Positions 44,817 to 44,983 of a stretch of 44,983 nucleotides of DNA are shown here, in pieces (the first letter of the stretch is position 1; the number at the start of each line of letters is the position of its first letter). This DNA comes from a virus, in the IMG/VR virus record IMGVR_UViG_3300018063_000305, positions 1-44,983 of that record; one strand, given 5' to 3'. Position numbers and translations under genes: made by a program. Under the pieces are notes generated by a model. That model was not told where the DNA came from, did no database searches, and saw only the letters and a program-made list of their open reading frames with translations.

Positions 44817-44983
44817 GGGGTTCAGGCGGGGGAAAGGAAGTAATAATATATATAAAAAAAAAAAAAAAAAAAATAATTTAAATTTATAACTCCCTTCCTT
44901 CCCCGTGGGCTTTTTTTGCCTTCCCTGGCATTGGAAAATTAACACGGGAGGAAACACAATTTGAACTTCTAAAAAAAGGGAAC
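44817..44983. other. Gene-free right end with A20 tract and polypurine/polypyrimidine inverted repeat
   Basis: Upstream of the early promoter lies a run of 20 A (44854-44873) inside an AT-only stretch. It is flanked by GGGGGAAAGGAAG (44830s) and CCCTTCCTTCCCC (about 44892-44904), which pair with one bulged base. Downstream are GGGC-T7-GCC and more pyrimidine tracts. No gene is evident. The AT-rich, unstable segment could be an UP element, a replication origin or a terminus. Confidence 0.45.

Noticed and set aside
1-44983. CRISPR array, integrase, reverse transcriptase/DGR and phage RNA polymerase
   Set aside because: Looked for and not found: no regularly spaced repeats, no tyrosine/serine recombinase motifs, no YxDD protein and no T7-type polymerase.

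Overview
The window looks like the genome, or nearly the whole genome, of a strictly lytic tailed phage with podovirus-type organisation. It is about 45 kb, AT-rich, and has two convergent transcription units meeting at about 28.74 kb. Evidence for a phage: an HK97-type capsid set in canonical order (TerL, portal, scaffold, major capsid), tail, fibre and internal-virion proteins, a family A DNA polymerase, very tight gene packing with ATGA/TAATG overlaps, and no integrase or recognisable repressor. No single-subunit RNA polymerase and no recognisable endolysin were seen. The three promoters I can support are sigma-70-like with 17-bp spacers, so host RNA polymerase probably transcribes everything. 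The host cannot be named from sequence alone.

Region 1 (1-1000) holds three small leftward genes and a divergent promoter pair with three copies of a 9-bp operator-like motif. Region 2 (1005-28743, rightward, late) begins with an exported Ig-like protein, a putative small terminase and a group of small beta-rich structural proteins. It continues with a holin-like protein, TerL, a portal carrying an inserted zinc ribbon, scaffold, major capsid, head-tail and tail proteins, a beta-helix protein and a collagen-like fibre. It ends with three genes placed and built like internal-virion (ejection) proteins. Region 3 (44816-28746, leftward, early/middle) starts at a strong promoter flanked by tandem 7-bp repeats and a 20-A tract. 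It carries many zinc-binding mini-proteins, a SprT-SNF2 fusion, a RecB/Cas4-like nuclease, a RecA/Sak4-like ATPase, an SSB-like protein, tRNA-Leu(UAA), an Acb2-like cyclic-nucleotide sponge, a cold-shock protein and a UDG-exonuclease-PolA replicase split into two ATGA-overlapping genes. Downstream lie a DUF3987-like ATPase and an Nmad1/MazG-like protein.

Inferred working scheme: the left-going operon takes over DNA metabolism (polymerase, ATPases, nuclease, SSB-like protein, helicase) and counters host defence (Acb2-like protein, possibly SprT-SNF2). The right-going operon builds and packages the virion and supplies ejection proteins.

The most unusual signals are: the clean split of the UDG-PolA polymerase; two genes interrupted by single in-frame stops with conserved sequence continuing beyond them; roughly 45-50 GCGCGC/CGCGCG sites in an AT-rich genome; several long, branched inverted-repeat elements in intergenic gaps, one of which buries a ribosome-binding site; and a 15-residue motif shared between the major capsid protein and an early protein. 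All product calls come from reading the sequence and remembered family features; no database search was run.
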